Positions 48,134 to 58,745 of a stretch of DNA of 64,000 nucleotides are shown one piece after another. How positions within the stretch are numbered: the first letter of the stretch is position 1; every line of letters starts with the position of its first letter. The notes under the pieces are model-generated. The model was not told where the DNA came from. It worked only from the letters and a program-made list of their open reading frames with translations, and made no database searches. A program made the position numbers and the translations under genes. The stretch is from Trissonchulus latispiculum (taxonomy: Eukaryota > Nematoda > Enoplea > Enoplida > Ironidae): assembly GCA_030248195.1 (NCBI GenBank), contig JASAND010013541.1, positions 51,871 through 115,870 on the forward strand. Direction: 5' to 3'.

Positions 48134-49326
48134 ATGAATGTTACTGGATTTACGGCTGCTGACACAACTCTTGCTATTCTTAATAGTTCCACTTTTGCGT
48201 CAGCTGTGGCAGGACTGTTAAGTAATATGGTTCTTTTCATCATACTGGCTGAAAAGGCTGTTCAAAGGCCAGTTTATTTTTTGATGTGCAGTTTCACTGA
48301 CATAGTGATCTGCGGATGTCTACTTCCTCAGTCATTATTCAGGCTTTCCTGGGCACTTGGACACACATCTTCCTACGCGATCTGGCAATGTTCTCTTATG
48401 AATGTCATTCCAACTACAGGTGTGTATTAGAAATTTACTTCATTGTTAGCAGCAACACATATCTATATCATAAAGTATATAACAAATGACGTTATTGAAC
48501 AGTAATTGAACAAGCTGAAACATCCCAACTTAGGCACAATTTTTGAGAATTGAGAATAAGCCGTGTCAATGAACTGAAACCTTAAAATAATTGCTTTTTT
48601 CTCTTTCCAGGAACAGTTTGCACCCAGTGGTGGGCAACAATTATGGCATTCGACCGAGCTATTGCTGTTACCATGCCAGTATGGTATTTCAAAACTAAGA
48701 AAAAGCATATTCTCATCAACGTACCGGTCGTCTTAAATATCATCAATACTTTGTTTATTAATTTAATACAGTTTTATGAAATCTCTCCCTATGAACAAAC
48801 GCCACATTGCTATGCAGCACTACTTGTGCATCCGATGGTAGTAGGCTATTATGCTATTAATTTACTTGCTGGTGGAGCTCTCTTGCTAATATTTTACTTG
48901 GAACTTGTTGCGTTGATGCGATTTCGTAGAATGCAGACGGCCAGTCGTGACACAACTGAAGATTCTCGGCGAGGTCTTCGACGGGAGGAAACTGTAACTG
49001 TTACAGCAATTGCTTTAGTTACAGCAACAATAGTTTTCATATGTGTGCCCAAAGGAATATTGCTGATGAGCGTGGTTAGGGATGCTAGCCAGCATACCAT
49101 GGCTGTGTTTGGCCAAATCGGCTTGTTTTGTTGCGCTATACGTGCCATCACATTTGCAGCTGTACAAATAATTCGAGATCCAGAAATTAATACAGCGTTT
49201 CATATTGTGATACTTCGACAGAAATTGGCTGCCAAGATTCGTCCATCGAATCCAAGTCAGACGCAGAATAGATACCCAAAGCTGGAAATTCAATCAGTTG
49301 AAGTAAAGGAAACACAGAACCTCTAA
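48134..49326 (+). CDS. GPCR gene A, rhodopsin-like, two exons
   Basis: Exons 48134-48419 and 48611-49326 (intron GTGTGT...CCAG, 191 bp, phase 1) give 333 residues with seven hydrophobic spans. The ATG gives an N-terminus with N-V-T and N-S-S sequons. A Cys before TM3 (IWQC) and one in the second extracellular loop (TPHCYA) can form the class A disulfide. The DRY motif is DRA (AFDRAIAVTMPVWY). TM6 has FICVPKG instead of CWxP, and TM7 lacks NPxxY (RAITFAAVQIIRDPE). It is a divergent receptor whose ligand cannot be told. It sits tail to tail with paralogue B. Confidence 0.85.
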
Positions 49327-50206
49327 GGAGATTGAATTGTTTAACTGAATGTTCGGAACATCAATATTAAAAGGATCAGAAGAGCCATAACTAAAGTTAC
49401 AACACCAGTAAAATGACTCCATAAGACGACACTGTACTGCATGGTCAGGAAAAGTACTTGTGAGGTGTGGACGGTAGGATGCAATAATAGTTACTTCAGT
49501 TTTTAAAATGAATGAATCCCCAGCAAGTCCTGAAAACTACAGACCAATCAGTTTTACATCAGCCTGGTGTAAACTTCAGGAACATGATTTGATGTGATTT
49601 TTATTATTCCTGCTGGAGCAGGAATATGTAATGTTACGGATGAATGAAAACTCAAAAAGTTAAGAAAATTCATGAAAACATGAATCGTGATCCGAAGTGG
49701 AATTGTCGTTGTTGTTGCTCTTTAAAAATCTGTTGCTCAGAACCTAGAATGCAGTATGTGAACGTCCAAGCAATTGTTGTAATTATTGATGATTATGTGA
49801 GTACCAGAGTTGCCAGTCAGTTCAAAACGCTCAGGAATTCACTAATAGGGACGTAGGGTCTAGCGTGGTTAGGGAATAAGGTTAGAAATAGCACTGTAGC
49901 CCGCTTAAATAACGCAAGAATAGAATAGAATCTCAGCAGAATACGGTTTAATAAGGATTAATCAGGGTATTAACTAATAACGGAGGGGTCGTTACCCTTC
50001 CAGGGTCAGTAATAGGCCCCAATGATAGTCTCTGATTAAGTAACGGAGGAGTCGTTACTCTCCCTAGGCCTTACAAGGCCTTCTGTTGTTAGAAATATTC
50101 CGAAATTTTCATTTAAAGAAAACTAAAATTAATGAAGAGAAAAGTTTAATAAACGTGTCGCATAAGAAGTGCCAAATTGTTAAAGAAAGTTCTGTTAAAA
50201 GACGCT

Positions 50207-50285
50207 TTGTATGGCTACTACGTTCACATGTTGGAAGATGGGTCATTGTATGGCTACTACGTTCACATGTTGGAAGATGGGTCAC
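50207..50285. repeat. 39-bp direct tandem duplication
   Basis: TGTATGGCTACTACGTTCAC plus ATGTTGGAAGATGGGTCA occurs twice in succession with no differences seen. Confidence 0.9.
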
Positions 50286-51350
50286 TAAAATGCAATTATT
50301 CGTTAGCTAGGCGCATGAAATAACGGTAAGGGACATTAATAGGTGTTAGCTAAGTCTAATTAGCAGTAATTTGGTAATAATTAATGAATTTTGAAGATTT
50401 TTGGTAAAAACAAAACTTAGGCTTATCTGAAAGGCAATTTTTTCTGATTCTAAAAATCCAAACCCGGTTTTTTAACTCCCAATAGTGCGAAAGATATAGG
50501 CCAAAAAGTTTTGGGAGATTACATTTTAATTACCTAATATTGGCCTTACGTAAACTTTGTAACAGAACGAAACAATCACGTGTTGTTACGTTCATTCATT
50601 CCTCTATTCATTCTTTGGGCTTCTGTTGGCCCTCACCCAGCAAAGATTTGCCTTGCAGAGAAGGAGTTAGTACACACCTTAGGTGTGAAAATAGGTTCGG
50701 AGGGGGCGTAACCCTCTCCCAAATAAATAAAATAAGGTGACATTCCGTTAATCTAAGGTAGTTTTGTACGTAGAATATTAATATGTAGTTTTTATTTCAT
50801 AAAAAATTACGTAGTTCCTTGTATGCACTAATTTTTGTGCAACAATTGCCCTCCTGTATCCTCAGGTACAGACTCCCAGTTCCAGCGAGGGAGAGCAATT
50901 GTTGCTGGGATTAACGAGCGGCCTCCCTTGTTCTCGGCCGAAAGGTCACGCCCAAAAGGAAGAGAAAGGGGCTTGGAAACAAGGGAGCGCCTGAAAATAA
51001 TAAAAATAAAATTGACAAAATATTACGCCCAAAGTAGCAGTTAATATTTATTTTTTCATAATGGGCCCCGAGAGGCCTTTACTTCGTACTATTTCGTTTT
51101 CTGATTCGAGGAAATTAATTTTTTTAGTTGCAAACTTCCCCTTTGGTTATCTCTACATGTTAACCAAAAAGTCTGGAAAGTTTCTTGAGATTCAGCTTGG
51201 GAAATCCATCAAACAAGGGGTCAGTTGGAGGGTCATAACTCCAGACCCCCATTAATCTTTATTCCGGTGGGCCAGGGGTGCAAACAGCCCACGTCGGGCC
51301 TCAATTTTCAATCAAAATTCTGGCCCTTTTTTGGCTACTTCCGTATCAAT

Positions 51351-51447
51351 AATCAGCGAGCCCTCGGGGCCTGTATTTTTACTTTTTAATCAGCGAGCCC
51401 TCGTGGCCAGTATTTTCACTTTTTAATCAGCGAGCCCTCGTGGCCAG
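51351..51447. repeat. 37-bp minisatellite, ~2.7 copies
   Basis: The unit AATCAGCGAGCCCTCGTGGC plus CAGTATTTTCACTTTTT is repeated with few changes. Confidence 0.85.
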
Positions 51448-53149
51448 TCACTTTTCCTTTTTTATGTTTCGGGGTTTCTTTTAGTAATAACGGGACTTTG
51501 AGTGGGGACCCACCCCTGAGCTGAGTTAGGAGGTCCCTTGGTTACGACCTCATGTTAGAGCTAAGCTAAATCAGGAACAATTCTCCCCACAGCCGGCAAT
51601 TAGGAATTGCCGGCCGTAATTGCGAACGTAGGTGTTATTGAAGCTAAAAAACGTAGTCTGTAACTGTGAAGTGTAATCGTGTGTAGGTCGGCTACCTAAA
51701 ACTAATAGGAATTAAAACCCAGGAATCGTTTTAAGCATTAATTACAGTTGTTTTGCGGGGAATGGTCGACTTCCCCAGTTAATTTACTTACGCAAAAGCT
51801 GTCCTTAGCGGAAAGGTGTGTGTAATTTTGTTCTTGTTGTAATAATTGCCGAGCAATTATTACACGTTCAGCTTTCCAAAAAAATTGTCAAAGTTCCCAA
51901 AGTTCGCAATCTCTGTCAAACTACAAAGTTTACGAATTTTAAGCTCAAGACGAAGGTCAGTTAATCCCAAACTATGGCAAAATGTGCATACAAAAAGTAG
52001 ATAATTTTAAATAGGAAAGTGCTAGGATTCGTATTATGTTATTTAGTCGATTGTGTAATTGTTGGTATGATTGTGATGTTAATTGTGTGAATGTGATCCC
52101 TAAATTTACGTAGAATTGGCTTCTTGGGTAAACTCCTAACGGATTATGAGGTTCCAAGTTTAGCCCCATTTCTAGAGTGTGAATGGTAGTAAGAAATTGT
52201 GTAGTTGTGAGGGTGAATGAGGGTATGCCATGTAAACTCCCTTTGTTCGATAAGGGTCTTGGAAATGCCAGAATGAAAGCGTAAGTGCTCAGATATTAGG
52301 CAGGAACTGGGCCAAATTGAGTAGCAATTTGGCCCCTAATCGTACGTAATCAAGGATTTATTTTGTTTAAAACTTAGACGTATGCTTGACGTATGCTAAG
52401 GAAGGCTAAGGTTTTGTGTAAATGTCAGAGGATTTGATATTTGTTTCATATGTTTTTAAAAGCAGTTTTCAGTCAATGTTTTGATGAGTCTTCCGCAAAA
52501 TGTAAATAACGAAACGCAACTAAGGTGAATTCGATGTTAGGTCAAGTTGACAAAGGATTTCATGAGTAACGACAACCTTAGCTGACAGCTTACAGCCTTG
52601 GTGTTGCCTCGCTGGTCTCTGCATTTTTGTGTGCTAAACCTAAACTGAAGCTTACAAGCAAAAAGGGAGTAACTCCAGATTATGGATTAAGCTGAGCAAA
52701 CAGTATCGCTGAGATACTGTTTTTTTGTACTAATTGTTTAGGGCTACCGAAAAAGAATGACTTAATGGCTTATTTAAACATTTTAATATTTCATATTCAT
52801 ACTTTAGTCTTCTTATATTTATATGTAGGTTTGGGCTTTACTAGAAACAAGCAATACTTAATTAAAATTAAACCCAAATTTGTTTAAAATAAAAAACGTA
52901 TTGGTTTCATTTATTGCACATGAGAATTTTGTTACAGAATATACTCGAAAAGAAGCAGGACTGCTCTGATTCTCGTTTAGCAAGTTGTCCCAATTCTTTC
53001 TGCTGTATTATTTGACCTCAGAAAAACCACCAGGAGCGCATTTTCAATGATGAATTCATGTAATAAATGTTGAATAGTTGGTTTTTGATCTGTTGATGAT
53101 CTGTTTTTGATTTGTTTGGTCAACAGCTGACCACTTTCGAGCTAATTTA

Positions 53150-53465
53150 GGTCATGGTCACCTCGCAAATTTCTGCCAAATTTCAAACTTTTATCTGTTA
53201 TTACAGAAGATGAAAGCAATGCTCGAAAGCTGGAATGCTTAGTACTATATAGCTCATATTTAGTACTTAGTAACAGTTAACATTTGTGGCAAAAAGATTC
53301 AGAATTGGCCAAACTGTTAATCCACCAGAGCTAAAAAACGTTTTTGAAAACACTCATTTTCGATAAAAACTTGTCTTTGGCGACCTGCCAAAAATAGTGT
53401 ATATGAGATATATTGTTGCCGAGCCTAAACTTTTTACTTTGATATGGTGGCTAACGTTGGCGGAA
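53150..53465. repeat. Dispersed repeat, copy 2 of 3830-4150
   Basis: Begins GGTCACCTCGCAAATTTC and ends TTTACTTTGATATGGTGGCT. It aligns with 3830-4150 throughout, followed in both loci by poly-C or poly-G. Confidence 0.75.
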
Positions 53466-53541
53466 AAAGTTGCCCCCCCCCCCCTCCTTTGCTTATTCTC
53501 ATTAAATCCGAAAATCCAGTTCTGCAATATTATTATTCTGT

Positions 53542-54758
53542 TTATAATTGTTGTGTTCCCATTACTTCAACTGATGGAATTTTCACCGTTCCGTGCTTTT
53601 TCTGTGTTAGGCGGCTTGAATTTGATGGGCCAATTTTTCCAGCTGGTTTCCGTCGAAGTATAACAGTATAAAAGGCTGCATTAATTTCTTGATCTCTGAA
53701 TATTTGCACAGCCGCAAATATGACAGCACGCACAGCGCAACATAGCAAACTGGTCTGGCCAAACGCTGCCACAGTATGCTGGCTAGTATTCACGACAACG
53801 TTCATGAGCAACATCCCATTGGGCACACATATGAAAACTATTGTTGCTGTAACTAAAGCAATTGCAGTAACAGTTACAGTTTCTTCCCGTCGAAGACCTC
53901 GCCGAGAATCTTCAGTCGTGTCGCGACTGGCTGCCTCCTTTATACGAATTCGCATCAGTACAACAAGTTCCAAGTAAAATATTAGCAAGAGAGCTCCACC
54001 AGCAAGTAAATTAATAGCATAATAGCCTACCACCATCGGATGCACAAGTAGTGCTGCATAGCAATGTGGCGTTTGTTCATAGGGAGAGATTTTATAAAAT
54101 TGTATGGAATTAATGAACAAGGTGTTAGCAACGTTCACTACGACTTGCATGTTGATAAGAATATGCTTTTTCTTAGTTTTAAAATACCATACTGGCATGG
54201 TAACAGCAATAGCTCGGTCAAATGCCATGATTGTTCCCCACCACTGGGTGCAGACGGTTCCTAGAAGCAGACAAACTAAAGTAGTAAGTACGTTTTATTT
54301 TAAGACTGTAAAGCACAAAAGAAACAACAAAGAATGTAAATGTAAACTTAAATATCTCGTAAAACTGGAACTTGGAATACTTAAAATTACCAAACTGTCG
54401 GCCTTAGTGACTTGTTGTCTAAGTAAAATGCAGAGATGTAGCAGGCCTCTACAAATTGTAAGCCTGTGGTACCTGTAGTTGGAATGACATTCATAAGAGA
54501 ACATTGCCAGATCGCGTAGGAAGATGAGTGTCCAAGTGCCCAGGAAAGCCTGAATAATGACTGAGGAAGTAGACATCCGCAGATCACTATGTCAGTGAAA
54601 CTGCACATCAAAAAATAAACTGGCCTTTGAACGGTCTTTTTAGCCAGTATGATGAAAAGGACCAGATTACTTAACAGTCCTGCCACAGCCGAAGCAAAAG
54701 TCGAACTATTAAGAGTAGCAAGAGTTGTGTCGACAGCTGTAAATCTGGTGACATTCAT
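53542..54758 (-). CDS. GPCR gene B, paralogue of gene A, two exons
   Basis: Exons 54758-54473 and 54260-53542 (212-bp intron, same phase and position as gene A) give 334 residues, colinear and highly similar to gene A over all seven spans. It keeps the same odd features: DRA for DRY, FICVPNG in TM6, no NPxxY, IFRDQE at the TM7/helix 8 junction. Divergence is greatest in the third intracellular loop start (VLMRIRIKEA versus ALMRFRRMQT) and the C-tail. The pair shows no frame-breaking change, so both are probably functional. Confidence 0.85.
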
Positions 54759-54998
54759 TGCTGGATGAAAATTCTTATAATGATGGTGATCATAAAGGGA
54801 GCCATTACTTTTGCATTGCGATTGGTATACAACCGTCAGCTACCTGTTCGTCGAGACCGTTCGAAGAAACAAGGCTATCACGATAGAGCAAACACGTAAA
54901 AATATTCTGCAGATCTCAAATAGTCTTGTCTCGTGCAATCACTCCTCTGGTCAAAATGTAATTTCACTTATGGAATTTCTAAGTTGATTGATTTCTAA

Positions 54999-55165
54999 GG
55001 GCCTTTTCGCGCAGCGAGTTAAACGAGTTAAAAGAGTTAAAATTAACTCAATCCTTTTCGCGCACAGGGTTAAAACAGTTAAACAGTTCATTTTAGCTCG
55101 CCTGCAGGGTTAAACTAGTTAAAATTTTTTAACTCTACTCTTTTAACTCGCGCGCGAAAAGGCCC
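54999..55165. mobile_element. Harbinger-like MITE, 167 bp
   Basis: The ends GGGCCTTTTCGCGC and GCGCGAAAAGGCCC are perfect inverted repeats flanked by TAA on both sides (54996-54998, 55166-55168). Inside are repeated AGTTAAA/GAGTTAA motifs. A 3-bp TAA target fits PIF/Harbinger. Confidence 0.85.
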
Positions 55166-55644
55166 TAAGACCCCACGTATTCGTCACCTTTGGAAATAAA
55201 CTTTATACCGGACGAAAGCAAAGTTGTAGTATCAACAGCTGGGAAAATTTATGATTACTATTGTAATAATATGCCTAACAGTTTGAGTGTAATCACTGAT
55301 AATCTTGAGAACTCGTGACAGCAAATAGTAATTTATTTTCTTAACATTTAATGTGAAAAAATATAAAGAAACTGTGTGAAAAAGAAAACCTGCTCCTCCG
55401 GACGAATTAATTAGCGGGATGTTTGGCAAGACACGCTTTTGTTATGAGTACATAATCAAAAGAAAAAGATTCGCTGGGATTAGATATGTGGATATGTAGC
55501 GGATGAAATATTCAAATTACCTCAGTTATATATTTGAGTGGTATATGTTGTCTGCTTCTGTTGGCAACTTACTGGCTGTACTGCATGGGGTTATCACTTG
55601 TGGTCGTCAGCCATTGGCTGGCCGTCGCTGCTTTTGCCGCTGCG

Positions 55645-56427
55645 CAGAGTTGGCGCCGGGTCCGGGTACCCGCGGGGACCCGCGGGTACCCGCGGGCCGG
55701 GCCGGGTCCGGGTCCAACTTTAGGACCCGCGGGTCCGGGTACCCACGGGTCCAAATCCGGGTCCGGATCCAAAATACTGAAGAAAACTGAATTTTGGTAC
55801 ATTTAGGGTGTTAAAACATTACAATTTGTTGTATAAAAGGTTGGTAGGACGGATGTGTTAGACATTGAGATACAATGTTCAGTTGTTTAGTTGAGGTCTT
55901 TCTGATCTATGCTGCTATGCTGGGCTTATACTAGAATTGGAAGTAGAAATATGAGTTATGACAACTCGAATTGATAAGTTAGCATAAAAGTTTGCAATGC
56001 ACGCAAAACTTAATCAAGTAAACAAGCTCAAGGGCATTGTTTTCAAATAGAAGCTACCAAAAAGTCGTTCAAATTCTTTCCTCCAGAGCATTCATAACTT
56101 ATCCGACTGACAGTCTCACACTGTCTGTGGACTATCACAAAACTTGTACTGCTTTTGTTAGCCCTAGCACTCAAAAATTGTCGTGAGGCGTAAAATAAGT
56201 TTACCTAAAGCTTATCACAGGTTTTATTCACGACTGGACTATTACAGTAGTAAAGTTGCAGCGAAATCTAAGAATGCAGTGAAATTTATGAGTGCAGTGA
56301 TTTGAAATGCAAACTGGTACGTTTTTTACAACCGGGTACCCGGGTCCGGGTCTGGACGGGTCCGGGTTCGGCATAACGGCTCCGGGTCCGGGCCAGGTCT
56401 GAAAATTTGGACCCGGAGCCAACTCTG
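55645..56427. mobile_element. hAT-type element with GGGTCC/ACCCG arrays
   Basis: The ends CAGAGTTGGC(G)CCGGGTCC and its inverse are flanked by CCGCTGCG at 55637-55644 and 56428-56435. Runs of CCGGGTACCCGCGGG-type motifs lie at both ends, with an AT-rich middle. It lies about 890 bp upstream of GPCR gene B. Confidence 0.88.
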
Positions 56428-56519
56428 CCGCTGCGTGACGTGCTTCCCAAAGCCGAGCATACCTGGAGGACCCATCAGATTTCTCTCCGTCTAGTTAGTA
56501 TGGTCAAGAGTTTATATTA

Positions 56520-57077
56520 CCAAGAGTAAGACACTCAGCTCTTCCCAATAGAATAAGCTTGCAAGATGCTCGAAACATTAAGGCCGAAATCTCGGGGGTC
56601 TTCTCAGCTTGCAAGCATACAACGCTGACATTTTTTAAAAACGGGCGTTTTCGACAAGTTAAATACTGTATTAAGTTGAGCTAGGAAAATCGTACAGCAA
56701 TAATTTTTATATCATTATGTTGCGTAGAACGAGATCTGTTGAACGATAAAGAAATTATATAGTTCGGTTTAAGTAATCTATTACAAAACCTGCAATAAAG
56801 CATCCTTGCTACGAAAATTCTGGGAATTTCATCTTTTCTTAGAAATGCCTTACGTTGTTGCTGAATTCATGTGGGATTGCCTAAAGCTAACTATATAATT
56901 TTTATATCGTTAAAAAGATCTCGTTCTATGCAACATAATGATATGAAAATTATTGCTGTACGATTTTCCTAGCTCAACTTATAGTATTTAATTTGTCGAA
57001 AACTCCCGTTTCGATGTCATGTTTCGAGCATCTCGCAAGCTTATTCTATTAGGAAGAGCTGAGTGTCTTACTCTTGG
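56520..57077. mobile_element. Foldback element with CCAAGAGT ends
   Basis: The left arm begins CCAAGAGTAAGACACTCAGC and the right arm ends with its inverse. The arms match for about 250 bp around a centre near 56800-56880. A TATTA duplication sits at 56515-56519 and 57078-57082. A third, direct partial copy of the outer arm follows at about 57105-57180. Confidence 0.75.
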
Positions 57078-57589
57078 TATTATCAAGAGTCTATAATACC
57101 AAGAGTGAGAAGCTTGGCCCTTCCTAATGGAAATGGCCTGCGAGATGCTCGGCACATTAAGGCCGAAATCTCGGGGGGGGTACCACTTACCATTGCTCAG
57201 CATGTGTTTATATGCGTTTTAACTAAAACGCATCTGATTGGCTAATCGCCTACCTTATGTCAAATTTACGTGTATATATAAGCGGACCCCCCTCCGAGAT
57301 CTCTAGTTAAGTTAAGTATTAATATTCAGTCTTTTCTGGCTAGGTTTCACAATGTCTGTTTAGAGGACACGTACCACAGGCGTAACCAAAGTGAGCGTCA
57401 ATATTAGCCCAAGAGAAACGTAGCGGCTCATGTTAGACGTTTACATCTTGTCCTCTACTTATTTAGATGTTGGCTCATATTAAACATTTTAAATCTTGTC
57501 CTCAGCACGTTTAAATGTTGGCCATAATAGCTCATATTAACTTTTTCATGCGACTGCAAGGAGCATTTTTCCTACTTGTCCTTATCCAA

Positions 57590-58008
57590 TTTTTGGTAGT
57601 GTAAGGTCCCTGGCTTATCCCTAGTGGGGGGGGGGTGGGGGGCCGAACCCATTCGGCGACCTTTCCCCCCCATTCGAGGAGCCCCCCCATAAAAAGCCCC
57701 CCATAAATCCCGACCTCCCCCCCATAACCCCCAAAATTGCCAAATTTTACCATTTTTACCCTAAATTTTCAAAAATTTTTCCGGCTTCGCCGGATTTTTG
57801 ACTAAATTCTCGCTATTTTAGCTTAAAAAACACCTAAAATTAGTCATTTTTAGCGATTTTTAGCAGTTAGTACGCAAAAAACCCACAACAATTCGAAAAA
57901 ATTTCTAAAATATGCCCCCCCCCCATTTTGGGTGAGCCCCCCCCATCGATGGGGGCCCCCCATGAACCCCCCCATAAAAAATTGCCAAGGGATAAGCCAG
58001 TCCCTTAA
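57590..58008. mobile_element. MITE with GGTCCCTGGCTTATCCC ends and poly-C/G blocks
   Basis: TAAGGTCCCTGGCTTATCCC on the left and GGGATAAGCCAGTCCCTTA on the right are inverted repeats. Inside are C-rich blocks and a perfect hairpin TCCGGC-TTC-GCCGGA at 57780-57794 between T tracts. No ORF. Confidence 0.7.
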
Positions 58009-58440
58009 CCACAACGCCGAAAAACGCTGTTCCAGGGGGTTTGACCAGTGGTCAATAGGCCACCTAGAATGTAGTGACCAGTGGTCACTTCCGTCGGTTT
58101 CGACAATACGCCCATTGAAACGAGCATAGTCAATTTTCTATATATGCCCCCAACCAAAACGCTGAAAAAAGAAGTTTAAGGGGGTTTGACCATTGGTCAA
58201 TAGGCCACCTAGACCAGTGGTCACTTCCGTCGGTTCCGAAAATATGCCCATTGAAACGAGCATAGTCGATTTACTACATATGCCTCCAACCAAAACGCCG
58301 AAAAACGCTGTATTAGGGGGTTTGACCAGTGGTCAATAGGCCACCTATACCGTAGTGACCAGTGGCCACTTCCGTCGGTTTCGACAATATGCCCATTGAC
58401 ACGAGCATAGTCGATTTACTATATATGCCTCCAACAAAAG
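58009..58440. repeat. Minisatellite, three ~150-bp units
   Basis: Each unit contains AACGC(C/T)GAAAAACGCTG, GGGGGTTTGACCA(G/T)TGGTCA, CACTTCCGTCGGTT and CCCATTGA(A/C)ACGAGCATAG. Unit 2 is slightly shorter. GACCAGTGGTC occurs twice per unit. Confidence 0.88.
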
Positions 58441-58745
58441 GAAAAAGTGGTCGGGGGTTGGAGGGGGAAGCGAAAGGGGGCGGGGTGGGAAAGGACGAGA
58501 GGGTCTATCAAGGAAAGGGGGGGGGGGGGGTGGAAGCGGGGGGGGGGTGGTGGAGGGGGGGTGGGTTGTTTGAGAAGGGGGGGGGGGGGTGTGGGGGGGG
58601 TGCGGTGGTTTTTTTGTGGGGGTGTTATTTTTTTTTGGGGGGGGGGGGGGGGCGGGTGGGGGGGTGGGGGGGTATTTGTGGGGGTGGGCGGTGGGTGGGG
58701 GGTTAGTTGTGTTTGGGTGGGGTGTTGTGTGGTTCGTGTGTTGTG
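58441..58745. repeat. Extreme G-rich tract
   Basis: About 300 bp of G runs of up to 17, mixed with T and A and almost no C on this strand. Potential for many G-quadruplexes on the plus strand. Frames here (poly-Gly or poly-Pro) are artefacts. Confidence 0.9.

Larger units (their letters stand above)
49850..51900. repeat. Possible retroelement leader/LTR-like region
   Basis: Variants of GGAGGGGTCGTTAC(C/T)CTCTCCC occur at about 49985, 50046 and 50697, and again at about 59053 near the NADAR frame. The region has G/C-rich blocks in AT-rich DNA and no long ORF. Boundaries are uncertain. Confidence 0.35.
49327..53541. other. 4.2-kb spacer between the two GPCR genes
   Basis: Contains a hairpin (49609-49630), a 39-bp tandem duplication (50207-50285), a 37-bp minisatellite (51351-51447), a retroelement-like region with repeated GGAGGGGTCGTTAC motifs (about 49980-50720), and the second copy of the 3830-4150 repeat (53150-53465). 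No further gene is recognised. Confidence 0.5.

Noticed and set aside
57780..57794. Bacterial-type intrinsic terminator (GC hairpin followed by T run)
   Set aside because: It lies in a MITE in animal DNA with no upstream bacterial operon. Reported instead as a recurring hairpin.
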